Assembly: GCA_020401865.1 (NCBI GenBank)
Contig: JADCAS010000004.1
Coordinates: 310,001-374,000 of the forward strand
Source of the DNA: Phenylobacterium sp.
GTDB lineage: Bacteria > Pseudomonadota > Alphaproteobacteria > Caulobacterales > Caulobacteraceae
DNA: 64,000 bases
Reading direction: 5' to 3'
In this document: one piece after another, positions 45,367-56,270 of the stretch
Layout: each line of letters begins with the position of its first letter
How positions within the stretch are numbered: position 1 is the stretch's first letter
Position numbers and translations under genes: made by a program
The notes under the pieces: generated by a model
The model's database searches: none
The model's input: the letters and a program-made list of their open reading frames with translations, nothing else
What the model was told of the DNA's origin: nothing

Positions 45367-46969
45367 AGACCAAGTCCCGAACGGACGCCTCGCGGGCGGA
45401 CCGGGACAGGGACAGGATCTCGCCGCTGGCGAACAGCCGCATGAGCTCGGCCTCATCCGGCAGGGTCAGGCCCGGCAGGCCTGCGGAGACCTGGGCGGCG
45501 ACATTGCCGCTGTCAGGCCCGGTCACGACGGCGGCGCCCGCCGCCGCAGCCTCCAGCGCCGTGAAGCAGAAGGTCTCCGGCCACAACGACCAGACCAGGG
45601 CGACATCCACGCCCTCACGGACCAGAGCGTCGCGCATGGCGAGGGGATCGGCGGCGCTGACCCGGGTCTCGACAAAACCCATGCCCGCATAGCCGGCGCC
45701 CTGGGCCCCGAAATGCAGGAAGTTGTAGCGCGGGTCGTCGGCGAAGCGTTGCACGAGGTCGCGGAAGACGCCCCAGCCCTTGTGCGACGCCGGGAAACCG
45801 AGAAAGGCCGTTCGCAGGACGCCATCGGCGGAAGGCGGCTTCGGGGCGTCGCGCGCCGCCTCGCCCAGGGCGGCGAGGGGAAGGACTCGCCCGTGGACCT
45901 GGTGGAAACCGCCGCCGTTGCGCCACCGTTCGAGCGCGTCCCCGGAGGGCGACAGGACTTCAATCCCGAAGGCTTCAAACAGACGGCGGTGACCTTCCAT
46001 GTGAAGGGTCCGGCGCGGGCCATAGAGGCAGATCCCGCAGGCGGCGCTGCCGGGCGGAGGCGCGCCGCAGGCGGCCAGGTCGTCTCGCATCAGGTTGAAG
46101 CCGGCGCAGAGGCTGGCGAAGTCGTGCAGCCAGAAGACGCCCCTGGCGAAGCCCCCGGCGCGCAGGACGCCTTCCACGGCGGCGGGATCGTGGCCGAGCA
46201 GGCTGTGGAGGGCGAAGCTGCGGCGGCCGGCGGGCGGCAGGACGGTCGCCAGGGCGGCGGCGACGTCGGCGGCGGTCCAGGCGCCCCAGACCTCGGGGCC
46301 GGTGGAGACGCCGATGAGGCCGCCGCCGTCTTCCCTCAGGCTGGGCCAGGTGTCGACGGGGAAGAGATGCAAGGCGCTGACGCCCTGGGCGGTGAAGGCG
46401 GCGTGTTCGCGCTGGACGCAGAGCTGGAGGCCGCCCACGTGCCGGAAGGCGTCGTCATGGCTGACGGTGAGGTGGACATCCGAAAGGGCCGGGCCCAGGG
46501 CGGTGAGGCGCCGGACGAGGTCGTCGCGCGAGGCCGGCCGGACCTTCGGCCAACGGGCGGCGGCGCGGTCGAGGCGGACCTTCAGGGGCTCCAGCAGGGC
46601 GGCGGCCCGGGCGGCGCGGCCGACCTCGCGGCGGGGCAGGCGGCCCTCGGCCTTGCCGGCCTTCAGCCAGTGGATGAAAGGATTGATCCCGGCGGCGGCC
46701 ACGTCCGGGTAGAGCTCAAGATAGTCGCGGACGCTGAAGGCGGCGACGGGGTCGCGGCCCTCGCGCCAGCCATGGCGCAGGAAGTGGTCGGCCGGATCGG
46801 CGCCGGCGGCGGCGACGTCCGGGTTCATGGCCCGGTACCAGTCCGGGTCCATGGCTTCGGCGGCCAGGGCCTCGTCCGGGGTGCGCACGGTCGAGCGGGC
46901 GCGCGCGGCCAGGCCGGGCAGGCGGCCGAGGATGCGTCGGGCGAGGGTTCGCAAGGGGCTGTCGGTCAC
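45323..46969 (-). CDS. Glycosyltransferase with N-terminal DPLxHY repeats (paralogue B)
   Basis: A 548-residue paralogue of the gene at 40583. About residues 35-125 hold two repeats (MDPDWYRAMNPDVAAAGADP, then HGWREGRDP and LELYPDVAAAG). The C-terminal ~400 residues share VSHDDAFRHVGGLQLCVQ, HSLLGHDP, VFWLHDFASLCAGF, the cysteine cluster CGAPPPGSAACGIC, FLGFPASHKGWGVF and AAAAGAAVVTGPDSGNVAAQ. The conserved core suggests the same reaction with a different donor or acceptor. It is convergent with wzt and divergent from the GT2 gene 86 bp away. Confidence 0.8.
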   Translation of the reverse strand: MTDSPLRTLARRILGRLPGLAARARSTVRTPDEALAAEAMDPDWYRAMNPDVAAAGADPADHFLRHGWREGRDPVAAFSVRDYLELYPDVAAAGINPFIHWLKAGKAEGRLPRREVGRAARAAALLEPLKVRLDRAAARWPKVRPASRDDLVRRLTALGPALSDVHLTVSHDDAFRHVGGLQLCVQREHAAFTAQGVSALHLFPVDTWPSLREDGGGLIGVSTGPEVWGAWTAADVAAALATVLPPAGRRSFALHSLLGHDPAAVEGVLRAGGFARGVFWLHDFASLCAGFNLMRDDLAACGAPPPGSAACGICLYGPRRTLHMEGHRRLFEAFGIEVLSPSGDALERWRNGGGFHQVHGRVLPLAALGEAARDAPKPPSADGVLRTAFLGFPASHKGWGVFRDLVQRFADDPRYNFLHFGAQGAGYAGMGFVETRVSAADPLAMRDALVREGVDVALVWSLWPETFCFTALEAAAAGAAVVTGPDSGNVAAQVSAGLPGLTLPDEAELMRLFASGEILSLSRSAREASVRDLVFSALTAAPGVRPGP

Positions 46970-47055
46970 GCCGGTCTCCGGGAGCCAGACCTAAAGCCCT
47001 TCGACGCCGACGGGAAGGGGTCGCCGGACGGCGCTGCGCGGCTGTAGAAGGGGGC

Positions 47056-49041
47056 ATGGCCGCAGATCCGCCCCCGCATCGCCCCTCCGGTCCCGCCCAG
47101 GCCCTGCGCCGACTGGCGGCCCGGGCGCTGGGCGGAGTGCGGGCGGTCCCGGCCCTGCACCGGCCGGTCCATGCGATCGCCGAGCGGATCGCCCGGCATC
47201 CGGCGGGGGCGCGGCTGATCCGCAGCGTGCTGGAGCCCCACGCCCTGGACCCGGCCGCCTATGCCCGCTGGATCGCCCGCTGCGATACACTGTCGGAGGT
47301 CGACCTCTCGGCGGCGCGGGCGCTGGCCGGAAGGCTGGAGGCGACGGGACCGCTCATCTCGGTGGTGATCCCGGTCTTCGACCCCGACCTGGTCCACCTG
47401 TCGGCCGCCATCGCCTCGGTACAGGGCCAGATCTGGCCGAAGTGGGAGCTGTGCCTGGCCGATGACGCCTCTCCCGGCGAGGCGACCTGGGGCCTGCTGG
47501 AGGCGGCCGCGGCGGGCGATTCGCGTATCCGCATCGTGCGGCGGGCCGCCAATGGCCACATCAGCGCCGCCACCAACTCAGCCCTCGCCCTCGCCGGCGG
47601 CGACTTCGTGGCCTTCATGGACCAGGACGACCTGATCCCGCCGCACGCCCTGCTGGAGTTGGCGGCGGAGCTGGTCCGGCATCCCCAAGCGGACCTGGTC
47701 TACACCGACGAGGACAAGATCGATCGGCGCGGGCGGCGGGTGGAGCCGCATTTCAAGACCAACTGGGACCCCGAGCTGATGCTCTCGCAGAACATGGCCA
47801 GCCACCTGACGGTGATCCGCCGAAGCCGGGTGGTGGAGGCGGGGGGCCTGCGCGAGGGTCTGGAGGGCGCCCAGGACTGGGACCTCGTTCTGCGCGTCGC
47901 CCGGGCGGCGGGGCCGGCGCGCATCCGCCACATCCCGGCGGTGCTCTACCACTGGCGCCAGGCGGGTGGGGGCTCCTTCTCCGAGAGGGCCATGGCGCGC
48001 TGCCGGGCCGCGGCGGCGCGGGCGGTGAACGACCACCTCGCGGCCACGGGCCAGGCGGCGACGGCGCGGGTCCTGGACGACGGGCCGGCCTGGCTGGAGA
48101 TCGCCCGCGGGCTTCCCGGCCCGGCGCCGAAGGCCACGGTGATCGTCCCGACCCGGGACCGGGCGGACCTCCTGGAAGCCTGTGCGAGGGGGGTGCTGGA
48201 GGGGACCAACTGGCCGGACCTGGAACTGCTGATCGTGGACAATGACAGTGCCGAACCGGCGACGAAGGCCCTGTTCGAGCGTCTGGCGCAGGACCCGAGG
48301 GTCCGCATCCTGCCGGCGCCGGGGCCCTTCAACTATTCGGCCATCAACAACGCCGCCGTGCGCGAGGCGAAGGGCGATCTGCTGGTCTTCCTCAACAATG
48401 ACGTGGAGGTCCGGGGGCCCGGCTGGCTGAAGGCCCTGGCGGCCCAGGCCCTGCGGCCGGAGGTGGGCGCGGCGGGGGCGATGCTGCGCTTTCCAGACGG
48501 CCGGGTGCAGCATGCGGGCGTGGCCCTCGGCATCGGCGCGGGGCGCGTGGCGGGCGCCCTGGGCGTGGGGGCGGGCCCCCGGGACCCGGGGCCCTCCAAC
48601 CGGCTGCGGGCGGCGCGGTGCGTCTCGGCGGCCACGGCGGCGTGCCTGGCGGTGCGGCGGGAGGTGTTCAACGCGGTGGGGGGCTTCGACGCCGAGCATC
48701 TGCCGGTGGCCTTCAACGACATCGACCTGTGCCTCAGGATCGGCGACCTGGGCCTGCAGGTGATCTGGACTCCCGAGGCGGACCTGACGCACCGGGAGTC
48801 GGCCTCGCGCGGGTCGGACCTGGAGGGGCGGAATGCGGCGCGCTTCGCCCGGGAAGTCGCCTGGATGCGCCAGCGCTGGGGCCCGGTCCTGGACGCCGAC
48901 CCCTTCTACGGCCTGAATCTCGACCTGTCGGGAGGCGACTGGCGGCCCGCCGACCCGCCGAGGCGGCCCCGCCCTTGGGCCTTGCCGCCAGAGACCTGGG
49001 AGGCCATGGTCAGCATTCCTGGGGAGGAAGGGAGATCATGA
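47056..49041 (+). CDS. Two-domain family 2 glycosyltransferase
   Basis: A 661-residue protein with two GT-A domains. Domain 1 starts near residue 98 (ISVVIPVFDPDLVHLSAAI) and has the catalytic-metal region FMDQDDLIPPHALLEL and YTDEDKID. Domain 2 starts near residue 360 (ATVIVPTRDRADLLEACARG) and has FLNNDVEVRGPGWL and GGFDAEHLPVAFNDIDLCLR. Two GT2 domains often build a repeating disaccharide or add two sugars in sequence; the sugars are unknown. Its stop codon overlaps the ATG of the M20 peptidase gene. Confidence 0.9.
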   Translation: MAADPPPHRPSGPAQALRRLAARALGGVRAVPALHRPVHAIAERIARHPAGARLIRSVLEPHALDPAAYARWIARCDTLSEVDLSAARALAGRLEATGPLISVVIPVFDPDLVHLSAAIASVQGQIWPKWELCLADDASPGEATWGLLEAAAAGDSRIRIVRRAANGHISAATNSALALAGGDFVAFMDQDDLIPPHALLELAAELVRHPQADLVYTDEDKIDRRGRRVEPHFKTNWDPELMLSQNMASHLTVIRRSRVVEAGGLREGLEGAQDWDLVLRVARAAGPARIRHIPAVLYHWRQAGGGSFSERAMARCRAAAARAVNDHLAATGQAATARVLDDGPAWLEIARGLPGPAPKATVIVPTRDRADLLEACARGVLEGTNWPDLELLIVDNDSAEPATKALFERLAQDPRVRILPAPGPFNYSAINNAAVREAKGDLLVFLNNDVEVRGPGWLKALAAQALRPEVGAAGAMLRFPDGRVQHAGVALGIGAGRVAGALGVGAGPRDPGPSNRLRAARCVSAATAACLAVRREVFNAVGGFDAEHLPVAFNDIDLCLRIGDLGLQVIWTPEADLTHRESASRGSDLEGRNAARFAREVAWMRQRWGPVLDADPFYGLNLDLSGGDWRPADPPRRPRPWALPPETWEAMVSIPGEEGRS

Positions 49042-50306
49042 TGCGGTCCGTCGGACAAAAATGGATGCCCCTCGGCCTCGCGCTTGTCGTGGCGACGGCG
49101 GCCGTTGCCCCCGCCATGGCGGGCCCGCGCCGGGACGAGGGCCTCTGGAAGGCCGCCGAGGCGGCGCGCCCCGAACAGCTGAAATTGCTGGAGACCCTGG
49201 TCAACATCGACTCCGGCACGGGCGACGTGGAGGGCGGGCGCAGGGTCCTGGACGTTCTGGCGCTGCGGCTGGAGGCCCTGGGCGCCAGGGTCGAGCGCGT
49301 GCCGGCGGAGATCCCGGGCCTGCCGGACAATCTTGTCGCCACCCTGAAGGGCAAGGGCAAGGCGAAGATCCTGATGATCGGCCATATCGACACCGTCTTC
49401 GAGCCCGGCACGGCCGCGAAGTGGCCCTATTCCGTGAGCGGCGATCGGGCCACCGGTCCCGGGGTCGGCGACGAGAAAGGCGGGGTGATCCAGGCCGTCG
49501 TCGCCCTGGAAATCCTGACCGCCCGGGGCTTTCGCAACTACGACACCCTCACCCTTCTGCTGGAGACCAGCGAGGAGCGCGGGTCCCCCGGGACCCGGGC
49601 GCTGATCGACCGGCTGGTGAAGAGCCATGAGGTGGAGCTCAACCTCGAGCCCGGCGACGCCCCTGACAAGGTCACCGTCTGGCGCAAGGGCAGCTCGACC
49701 TTCAACATCGACGTGAAGGGCCGCCCGGCGCACGCCGGTGTCGCTCCGCAGAACGGCCGCAACGCCGCCACCGAACTGGTTCACCAGCTGGCGGCTGTGG
49801 AGACCCTGCCCAAATCCGGCGACGGCCTGACGGCCAACCTGACCATCCTCCAGGCGGGCAGCCGCTACAACATCATCCCCGAAAACGCCCGCGCGCAGAT
49901 CAACGTCCGGATCCGCGACAAGGCGGACCTCGACCGGGTCCAGGCCCTTTTCGAGGAAAGCGCCCGCAACACCAAGGTGCCGGACACCAAGGTCACGGTG
50001 AGCCGGGAGAACTCCTTCCCGCCCCTGCCGGACAACCCCCACACCGAGGCCCTCGCCGGGCGGGCCAAGGCGATCTACGCCGAGCTGGGCCGGGAGCTGG
50101 GGACGGGCGGCAATGGGGGCGCCTCGGAATCGGCCCTTGCGCATGAGGCGGGGACCCCCGCCCTGGACGGCCTGGGGCCGGTGGGCGGCGATTTTCACAC
50201 GGACAAAGAGTGGATCGACCTGACCACGATCACACCGCGCACCTACCTCCTGATGCGGATGATCCAGGACCTGTCCGCGCGGCCCGCCAAGCGCTTTACG
50301 CCCTAG
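49038..50306 (+). CDS. Secreted M20-family peptidase (glutamate carboxypeptidase type)
   Basis: Zinc exopeptidase of 422 residues with a signal sequence (MPLGLALVVATAAVAPAMA), so it acts outside the cytoplasm. The metal and catalytic residues of the family are complete: GHIDTVFEPG (His-x-Asp), GVGDEKGG (Asp bridging zinc ions), ETSEERGSPG (catalytic Glu pair), LEPGDAP and the final GGDFHTDKEW (His). The dimerisation domain lies between (GRPAHAGVAPQNGRNA). GGGAGGAAGGGAG precedes adjacent ATGs at 49038 and 49041. It overlaps the GT2 gene by four bases although it belongs to a different process; substrate unknown (folate-like or peptide). Confidence 0.9.
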   Translation: MMRSVGQKWMPLGLALVVATAAVAPAMAGPRRDEGLWKAAEAARPEQLKLLETLVNIDSGTGDVEGGRRVLDVLALRLEALGARVERVPAEIPGLPDNLVATLKGKGKAKILMIGHIDTVFEPGTAAKWPYSVSGDRATGPGVGDEKGGVIQAVVALEILTARGFRNYDTLTLLLETSEERGSPGTRALIDRLVKSHEVELNLEPGDAPDKVTVWRKGSSTFNIDVKGRPAHAGVAPQNGRNAATELVHQLAAVETLPKSGDGLTANLTILQAGSRYNIIPENARAQINVRIRDKADLDRVQALFEESARNTKVPDTKVTVSRENSFPPLPDNPHTEALAGRAKAIYAELGRELGTGGNGGASESALAHEAGTPALDGLGPVGGDFHTDKEWIDLTTITPRTYLLMRMIQDLSARPAKRFTP

Positions 50307-50967
50307 GGGTCGAAGCGCCGCCATATCGAAGCCGGCCAAGGCCCGCCGCCAGGCGGCGCAGCGGCTCTCCCGGTTTCAGCTTCATCTTCCAGGCCTCGAA
50401 GGCCATGACATTGGCGATGCGCGCATCGACGTAGGCCTCGGCCTCCGCCTCGCCCTGCTGCAGGCGTACGGCAAGGGCCGTGACCAGTATGCCCGCCAGG
50501 ATGGCGCGCTTGGTGTAATGGTTCTCGTCAGCGGCGACATCACCGGCCCAGCGCCACAGGGCGTCGGCGCTCTCCCAGGCGCGGGACAGGCCCTGCGCGA
50601 CATTGGGGGGCAGGGCCAGCCAGCCCGAGCAGCGCCGCACGGCGGGGGCGTCGGTCGCCGCCGCGTCCAGCCGGGCGAGGACGGCGGCGCGAATGCGCTG
50701 GCGGATCTTGAGCCCCGCCGGGTCCGGCAGGGCGGCGAGGGCCGCCGCGTCGTGCCGGCGCGAGAGAAGGGCCGCGAGGTCCGCCGGACCATAGGGCAGG
50801 ATGAGCTCAGTCTCGCCGGGGGAAAAACCGGCGTCGGCGCCCGCGGCGGCGGCCATGGCCGGGGTCCATCCCATGCCGGGCGCCCGGACAAGAGCGGCGT
50901 CAAGGACGGCCTGTTCCGCCCGCCGCAGCCAGGCCTCGGGATCTTCCTGCGTGTCCATGCCCCCCAT
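50296..50967 (-). CDS. COQ9 family protein
   Basis: A 223-residue protein of the COQ9 family, which binds lipid and assists the hydroxylation steps of ubiquinone synthesis. The N-terminal part is TetR-like helical ([20 protein letters not shown]) and the C-terminal ~90 residues carry the family domain ([27 protein letters not shown]). The ATG at 50967 is used; a second at 50958 (MDTQED) is equally possible. It is divergent from rpsU, an arrangement common in Caulobacterales, and its end overlaps the M20 peptidase gene by 11 bases. Confidence 0.88.
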   Translation of the reverse strand: MGGMDTQEDPEAWLRRAEQAVLDAALVRAPGMGWTPAMAAAAGADAGFSPGETELILPYGPADLAALLSRRHDAAALAALPDPAGLKIRQRIRAAVLARLDAAATDAPAVRRCSGWLALPPNVAQGLSRAWESADALWRWAGDVAADENHYTKRAILAGILVTALAVRLQQGEAEAEAYVDARIANVMAFEAWKMKLKPGEPLRRLAAGLGRLRYGGASTPRA

Positions 50968-51124
50968 ATAGGGTCAAAGCCCTTGCGTGTCCGCCGTGGA
51001 CAGGCGTTTTCCGGTCTGCTATTGCCCGCGGCCTGTCCGGACGGGTGACCGTCGGGAACGAGAGACTATTGTCCGTTCGCCGCCGAGCCCTCGCTGGAGG
51101 CGACGCCGAGCGGGAACGGGTGAC

Positions 51125-51133
51125 AGGAGAGAG
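51125..51133 (+). promoter_or_regulatory. Ribosome-binding site that decides the rpsU start
   Basis: AGGAGAGAG lies eight bases before the CTG at 51138 and fits the anti-Shine-Dalgarno sequence well. The in-frame GTG at 51120 lies upstream of it and has no comparable site. Confidence 0.7.
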
Positions 51134-51137
51134 ACCT

Positions 51138-51371
51138 CTGGTTCAGATTTTCGTGCGCGACAACAATGTCGACCAGGCCCTCAAGGCGCTGAAGAAGAAG
51201 ATGCAGCGCGAAGGCTCGTTCCGCGAGATGAAGCGCCACGTGCACTACGAGAAGCCCTCGGAAAAGCGCGCCCGCCAGCAGGCTGAAGCCGTCCGTCGCG
51301 CCCGCAAGCTGGCCCGCAAGCGCGCCCAGCGCGAAGGCCTGATCGCCGCGCCGAAGAAGCCCGCCCGCTGA
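51138..51371 (+). CDS. rpsU: 30S ribosomal protein S21, likely starting at CTG
   Basis: A 77-residue basic protein of the small ribosomal subunit needed for initiation. [18 protein letters not shown] and [21 protein letters not shown] are the S21 family hallmarks, followed by a lysine/arginine-rich helix. No ATG occurs at the conserved N-terminus; the codon before Val is CTG (51138-51140), with AGGAGAGAG optimally placed upstream. GTG at 51120 would add six residues not usual in S21. A strong hairpin terminator follows at 51425-51451. Confidence 0.9.
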   Translation: MVQIFVRDNNVDQALKALKKKMQREGSFREMKRHVHYEKPSEKRARQQAEAVRRARKLARKRAQREGLIAAPKKPAR

Positions 51372-51424
51372 CCCCCGGGTCAGGGCCTGGTTCCCGGACC
51401 GGGTCTTTTCGAGGCGAATTGAGG

Positions 51425-51451
51425 GGCCGTGCGCACGCCGCACGGCCTTTT
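51425..51451 (+). terminator. Rho-independent terminator after rpsU
   Basis: A perfect 9-bp stem GGCCGTGCG / CGCACGGCC with a five-base loop is followed by TTTT. It lies 54 bases after the rpsU stop codon and about 100 bp before ftsH. Confidence 0.9.
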
Positions 51452-51552
51452 CGACGTCCGGAGCGGGGATTGCGGCTTGTCTTCTGGAGATTCCCCGCAC
51501 TCGCGCCTATCTTGAAGACCAACCGGCATTCAACCCTTCGGATCGGACGCCA

Positions 51553-53435
<1,883 letters not shown>

Positions 53436-53439
<4 letters not shown>

Positions 53440-54278
53440 CCCCTGCGCCGGTCGCCGGTCGCCGCCCCCTGGTCATGGGGGTGGTGAACGTCACGCCCGA
53501 CAGCTTCTCGGACGGCGGGCGGCTGCAGGGCGTCGAGGGCGCTGTCGCCCACGCCCTGGCCCTGGACCGCGCAGGAGCCGACATTCTCGATATCGGGGGC
53601 GAGTCCACCCGTCCCGGCGCCGCCCCGGTCAGCGTCGAGTCTGAGCTCGGTCGGGTCCTGCCTGTGCTGCGCAATCTGCGCCCCCTCACCCGCCGCCGGA
53701 TCTCCATCGATACCTGCAAGCCGGAGGTCGCCCGGGCGGCGGTGGAGGCCGGGGCGGAGATCTGGAACGACGTCACCGCCCTGGGCGCCCCGGGGGCGGC
53801 GGACCTGGCGGCTCGCCTGGGCTGCCAGGTGGTGCTGATGCACATGCAGGGCGAGCCCCGCACCATGCAGGCTGCGCCGCGCTACGATGACGTGCTGGCG
53901 GAGGTCTGTGTTTTCCTGAGAGAGCGGGCCGAGGTCGCCCTCTCCGCCGGGGTGGCGCGGGACCGCATCTGGCTCGATCCCGGGATCGGCTTTGGCAAGA
54001 CCCTGGAGCACAACCTGGCCCTGATGGCGGGCCTGCCCGCCCTGGTCGCCCTGGGCTTTCCTATCCTCCTCGGCGCCAGCCGCAAGCGCTTCATCGCCGC
54101 CATTGGTCCCGGCGGACAGGGTTCCGGCGACAGACTGGGCGGCTCATTGGCGGCGGCGCTGGCCGGCGCGCGAGCCGGCGTGGCGGCGGTGCGCGTCCAT
54201 GACGTGGCTGAGACGGTTCAGGCCCTGGAGGTCCAGGCCGCCATCCTCGCCGCCGAAGGGCTCAGCCCCGCCCGATGA
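53436..54278 (+). CDS. folP: Dihydropteroate synthase
   Basis: Joins p-aminobenzoate to dihydropterin pyrophosphate in folate synthesis. The TIM-barrel motifs are in order: [82 protein letters not shown] and [13 protein letters not shown]. Length is 280 residues. The GTG start overlaps the ftsH stop (GTGA), so translation is coupled. Its 3' end overlaps the convergent SDR gene by 17 bases. Confidence 0.96.
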
Positions 54279-55029
54279 AGGGCATGGACGTGGCCATGAC
54301 GGTCATGAACTGGACATTGGCCTCCAGGGGCAGTCCGGCCATGTAGGCCACCGCCTCTCCGACGGCGCCGACATCCATGGTGGGCTCGGGCGCCACGCTG
54401 CCGTCCGCCTGCAGGACGCCCCGGGACATCCGCGCCGTCATCTCCGTGGCGGCGTTGCCGATATCGATCTGGCCGCAGGCGATATTGAAGACGCGGCCGT
54501 CCAGGCTGGCCTGGCGGGTCAGGCCGGTCATGGCGTGCTTGGTGGCGGTGTAGGCGACCGAGCGGGGTCGGGGGACCTGGGCGGAGATGGAGCCGTTGTT
54601 GATGATCCGGCCACCCTGCGGCGACTGGGCCTTCATGCAGCGGAAGGCGGCCTGCAGGCAGAGGAAGGCGCCGGTCAGGTTCACGTCCACCACGCGTCGC
54701 CAGTCCTCAAGGGACAGGTCCTCCAGGGGAACGGGCGGCGCCCCCGTCCCGGCGTTGTTGAACAGGAGGTCCACCCGGCCGAAGCGGTCCACGGCCGCCC
54801 CGAAGAGGGCCTCGACCTGATCGCGATCGGACACATCGGTGGGCTGGACGAGGACGCGGGCCGGATCCGGGCCAAGGTCGCGGGTCGCGGCCAGGGCGTC
54901 GGCGCGGCGCCCCGCCAGCACGACCGACCATCCCCGGGCGGCCAGGGCCAAAGCGGCGGCGCGGCCGATGCCGGAACCGGCGCCGGTGATGATGGCGACG
55001 CCGGGAGCAGGAGCTTGGGAAGGGGTCAT
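54262..55029 (-). CDS. Short-chain dehydrogenase/reductase
   Basis: Classical SDR of 255 residues. The cofactor motif [10 protein letters not shown] is near residue 15, NNAG near 92, the catalytic Ser in NNGSISAQ near 145 and YTATK (Tyr-x3-Lys) near 158. The cofactor loop AGRRADAL suggests NADP(H). Substrate unknown. It is convergent with folP and its upstream side is packed with intergenic repeats. Confidence 0.9.
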   Translation of the reverse strand: MTPSQAPAPGVAIITGAGSGIGRAAALALAARGWSVVLAGRRADALAATRDLGPDPARVLVQPTDVSDRDQVEALFGAAVDRFGRVDLLFNNAGTGAPPVPLEDLSLEDWRRVVDVNLTGAFLCLQAAFRCMKAQSPQGGRIINNGSISAQVPRPRSVAYTATKHAMTGLTRQASLDGRVFNIACGQIDIGNAATEMTARMSRGVLQADGSVAPEPTMDVGAVGEAVAYMAGLPLEANVQFMTVMATSMPFIGRG

Positions 55030-55088
55030 GGAGCGAGCCTAGGTCAAATCGACGGCCCACGCACGGGGGCAAACCCTTTCGCCACTGA

Positions 55089-55194
55089 CCCCCTCCGGAC
55101 CGCATTCGCGGTCCACCTCCCCCTCAAGAGGTGGAGGAATGACTCAGCCATTGCTCCCCCGAGGGGGAGCTGTCGGCGAAGCCGACTGAGGGGG
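55089..55194 (-). repeat. GC-rich intergenic repeat, copy 3a
   Basis: Complete copy, reading CCCCCTCAGTCGGC… on the minus strand, opposite to the copies at 22.4 and 37.5 kb. Confidence 0.82.
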
Positions 55195-55214
55195 CTCAAC
55201 GGCCCCTCCGCTGA

Positions 55215-55320
55215 CCCCCTCCGGCCCGCTTCGCGGCCCACCTCCCCCTGAAGGTGGAGGAATTACAAGCGCTTAATTGCTCCCCCGAGGGGGAGCTCCG
55301 ACCGAAGGTCGGTGAGGGGG
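55215..55320 (-). repeat. GC-rich intergenic repeat, copy 3b
   Basis: Complete but more diverged copy 126 bp after copy 3a; the minus-strand left end reads CCCCCTCACCGACC and the middle differs (TTACAAGCGCTTAATTGC on the plus strand). Confidence 0.8.
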
Positions 55321-55339
55321 TCAATCCCCGTCGCCGCCG

Positions 55340-55419
55340 CCCCCCTCCGGACCGCATTCGCGGTCCACCTCCCCCTCAAGAGGTGGAGGAATGACTCAGC
55401 CATTACTCCCCCGAGGGGG
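55340..55419 (-). repeat. GC-rich intergenic repeat, copy 3c (truncated)
   Basis: The first 80 bases match copy 3a almost perfectly, then the element ends at CGAGGGGGTGG without the GTCGGC hairpin. It abuts the thiD leader. Confidence 0.8.
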
Positions 55420-55463
55420 TGGAGGCGTCGTGCAATCCGCGCCGGATCGCGCTAGGAGGGAGC

Positions 55464-56270
55464 ATGTCCAGGCCGCTGGGAAGAGTCCTCATCATCGCCG
55501 GCTCCGATTCCGGAGGCGGGGCGGGTCTGCAGGCCGACCTGAAGGCGGTCACCGCCCTGGGCGGCTTTGCGGCGACGGCGGTCACCGCCGTGACGGTGCA
55601 GAACACCCTGGGAGTCAGCGGCGTCCATCCGGTGCCCGCAGAGATCGTCACGGCGCAGGCCCGGGCCGTGCTGGACGACATCGGCGCCGACGCCCTGAAG
55701 ACCGGCATGCTGGGCGACGTCGCCATGGTCGAGACCGTGGCGGCCATACTGGACACCGTTCCCGGGATCCCCGCTGTGGTCGATCCCGTCATGACCGCCA
55801 AGGGCGGGGCGGCCCTCCTGGCGAAGGAGGCCATGGAGGCGGTCCGCAGCCTCATGATCCCCCGGGCCTGGCTCCTGACACCCAACGCCCCGGAGTCCGA
55901 GGCCCTCACCGGCCTGCCGGTGAGAACGCCCGATGACCAGAGGCGGGCAGGCGAGGCCCTCCTGGCCCTGGGCGCCCGGGCGGTGCTGATGAAGGGCGGT
56001 CATCTGGAGGGCGGCCGGGTGGTCGACCTGCTCATCGCTCCGTCCGGAGAAACCCTGTTCGAGGCCGGCCGGATCGACACCCGCCACACCCACGGCACGG
56101 GATGCACCCTGGCCTCGGCCTGTGCGGCGGGCCTGGCTCAGGGCCTCACCCTGGAAGCCGCCGTGGCGCGGGCCTGGGCCTATGTCCAGGAGGCCATCGC
56201 CCGGGCTCCGGGCCTGGGCGCCGGGCACGGCCCCCTCGATCACGCCTGGCCGTTGCGGGGAAGGGCGTGA
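55464..56270 (+). CDS. thiD: Hydroxymethylpyrimidine/phosphomethylpyrimidine kinase
   Basis: Phosphorylates HMP and HMP-phosphate for thiamine synthesis, 268 residues. The ribokinase-like signature is VLIIAGSDSGGGAGLQADLK at the N-terminus; VDPVMTAKGGAALL, LTPNAPESEALTG, VLMKGGH and the anion-hole motif HTHGTGCTLASACAAG follow. AGGAGGGAGC before the ATG at 55464 is a strong ribosome site. It overlaps the downstream gene by four bases (GTGA). No thiamine riboswitch was recognised upstream, where intergenic repeats sit. Confidence 0.95.
   Translation: MSRPLGRVLIIAGSDSGGGAGLQADLKAVTALGGFAATAVTAVTVQNTLGVSGVHPVPAEIVTAQARAVLDDIGADALKTGMLGDVAMVETVAAILDTVPGIPAVVDPVMTAKGGAALLAKEAMEAVRSLMIPRAWLLTPNAPESEALTGLPVRTPDDQRRAGEALLALGARAVLMKGGHLEGGRVVDLLIAPSGETLFEAGRIDTRHTHGTGCTLASACAAGLAQGLTLEAAVARAWAYVQEAIARAPGLGAGHGPLDHAWPLRGRA

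Larger units (their letters stand above)
55030..55463. other. Repeat cluster between the SDR gene and thiD
   Basis: This 434-bp gap is mostly three tandem copies of the GC-rich intergenic repeat with a 126-bp period, plus the ribosome-binding site of thiD (AGGAGGGAG). No other coding sequence or RNA gene is seen; promoters must lie within or at the edges of the repeats. Confidence 0.7.

Noticed and set aside
55464..56270. TPP riboswitch before thiD
   Set aside because: No THI-box CTGAGA-type core was seen; the leader is occupied by the GC-rich repeat.
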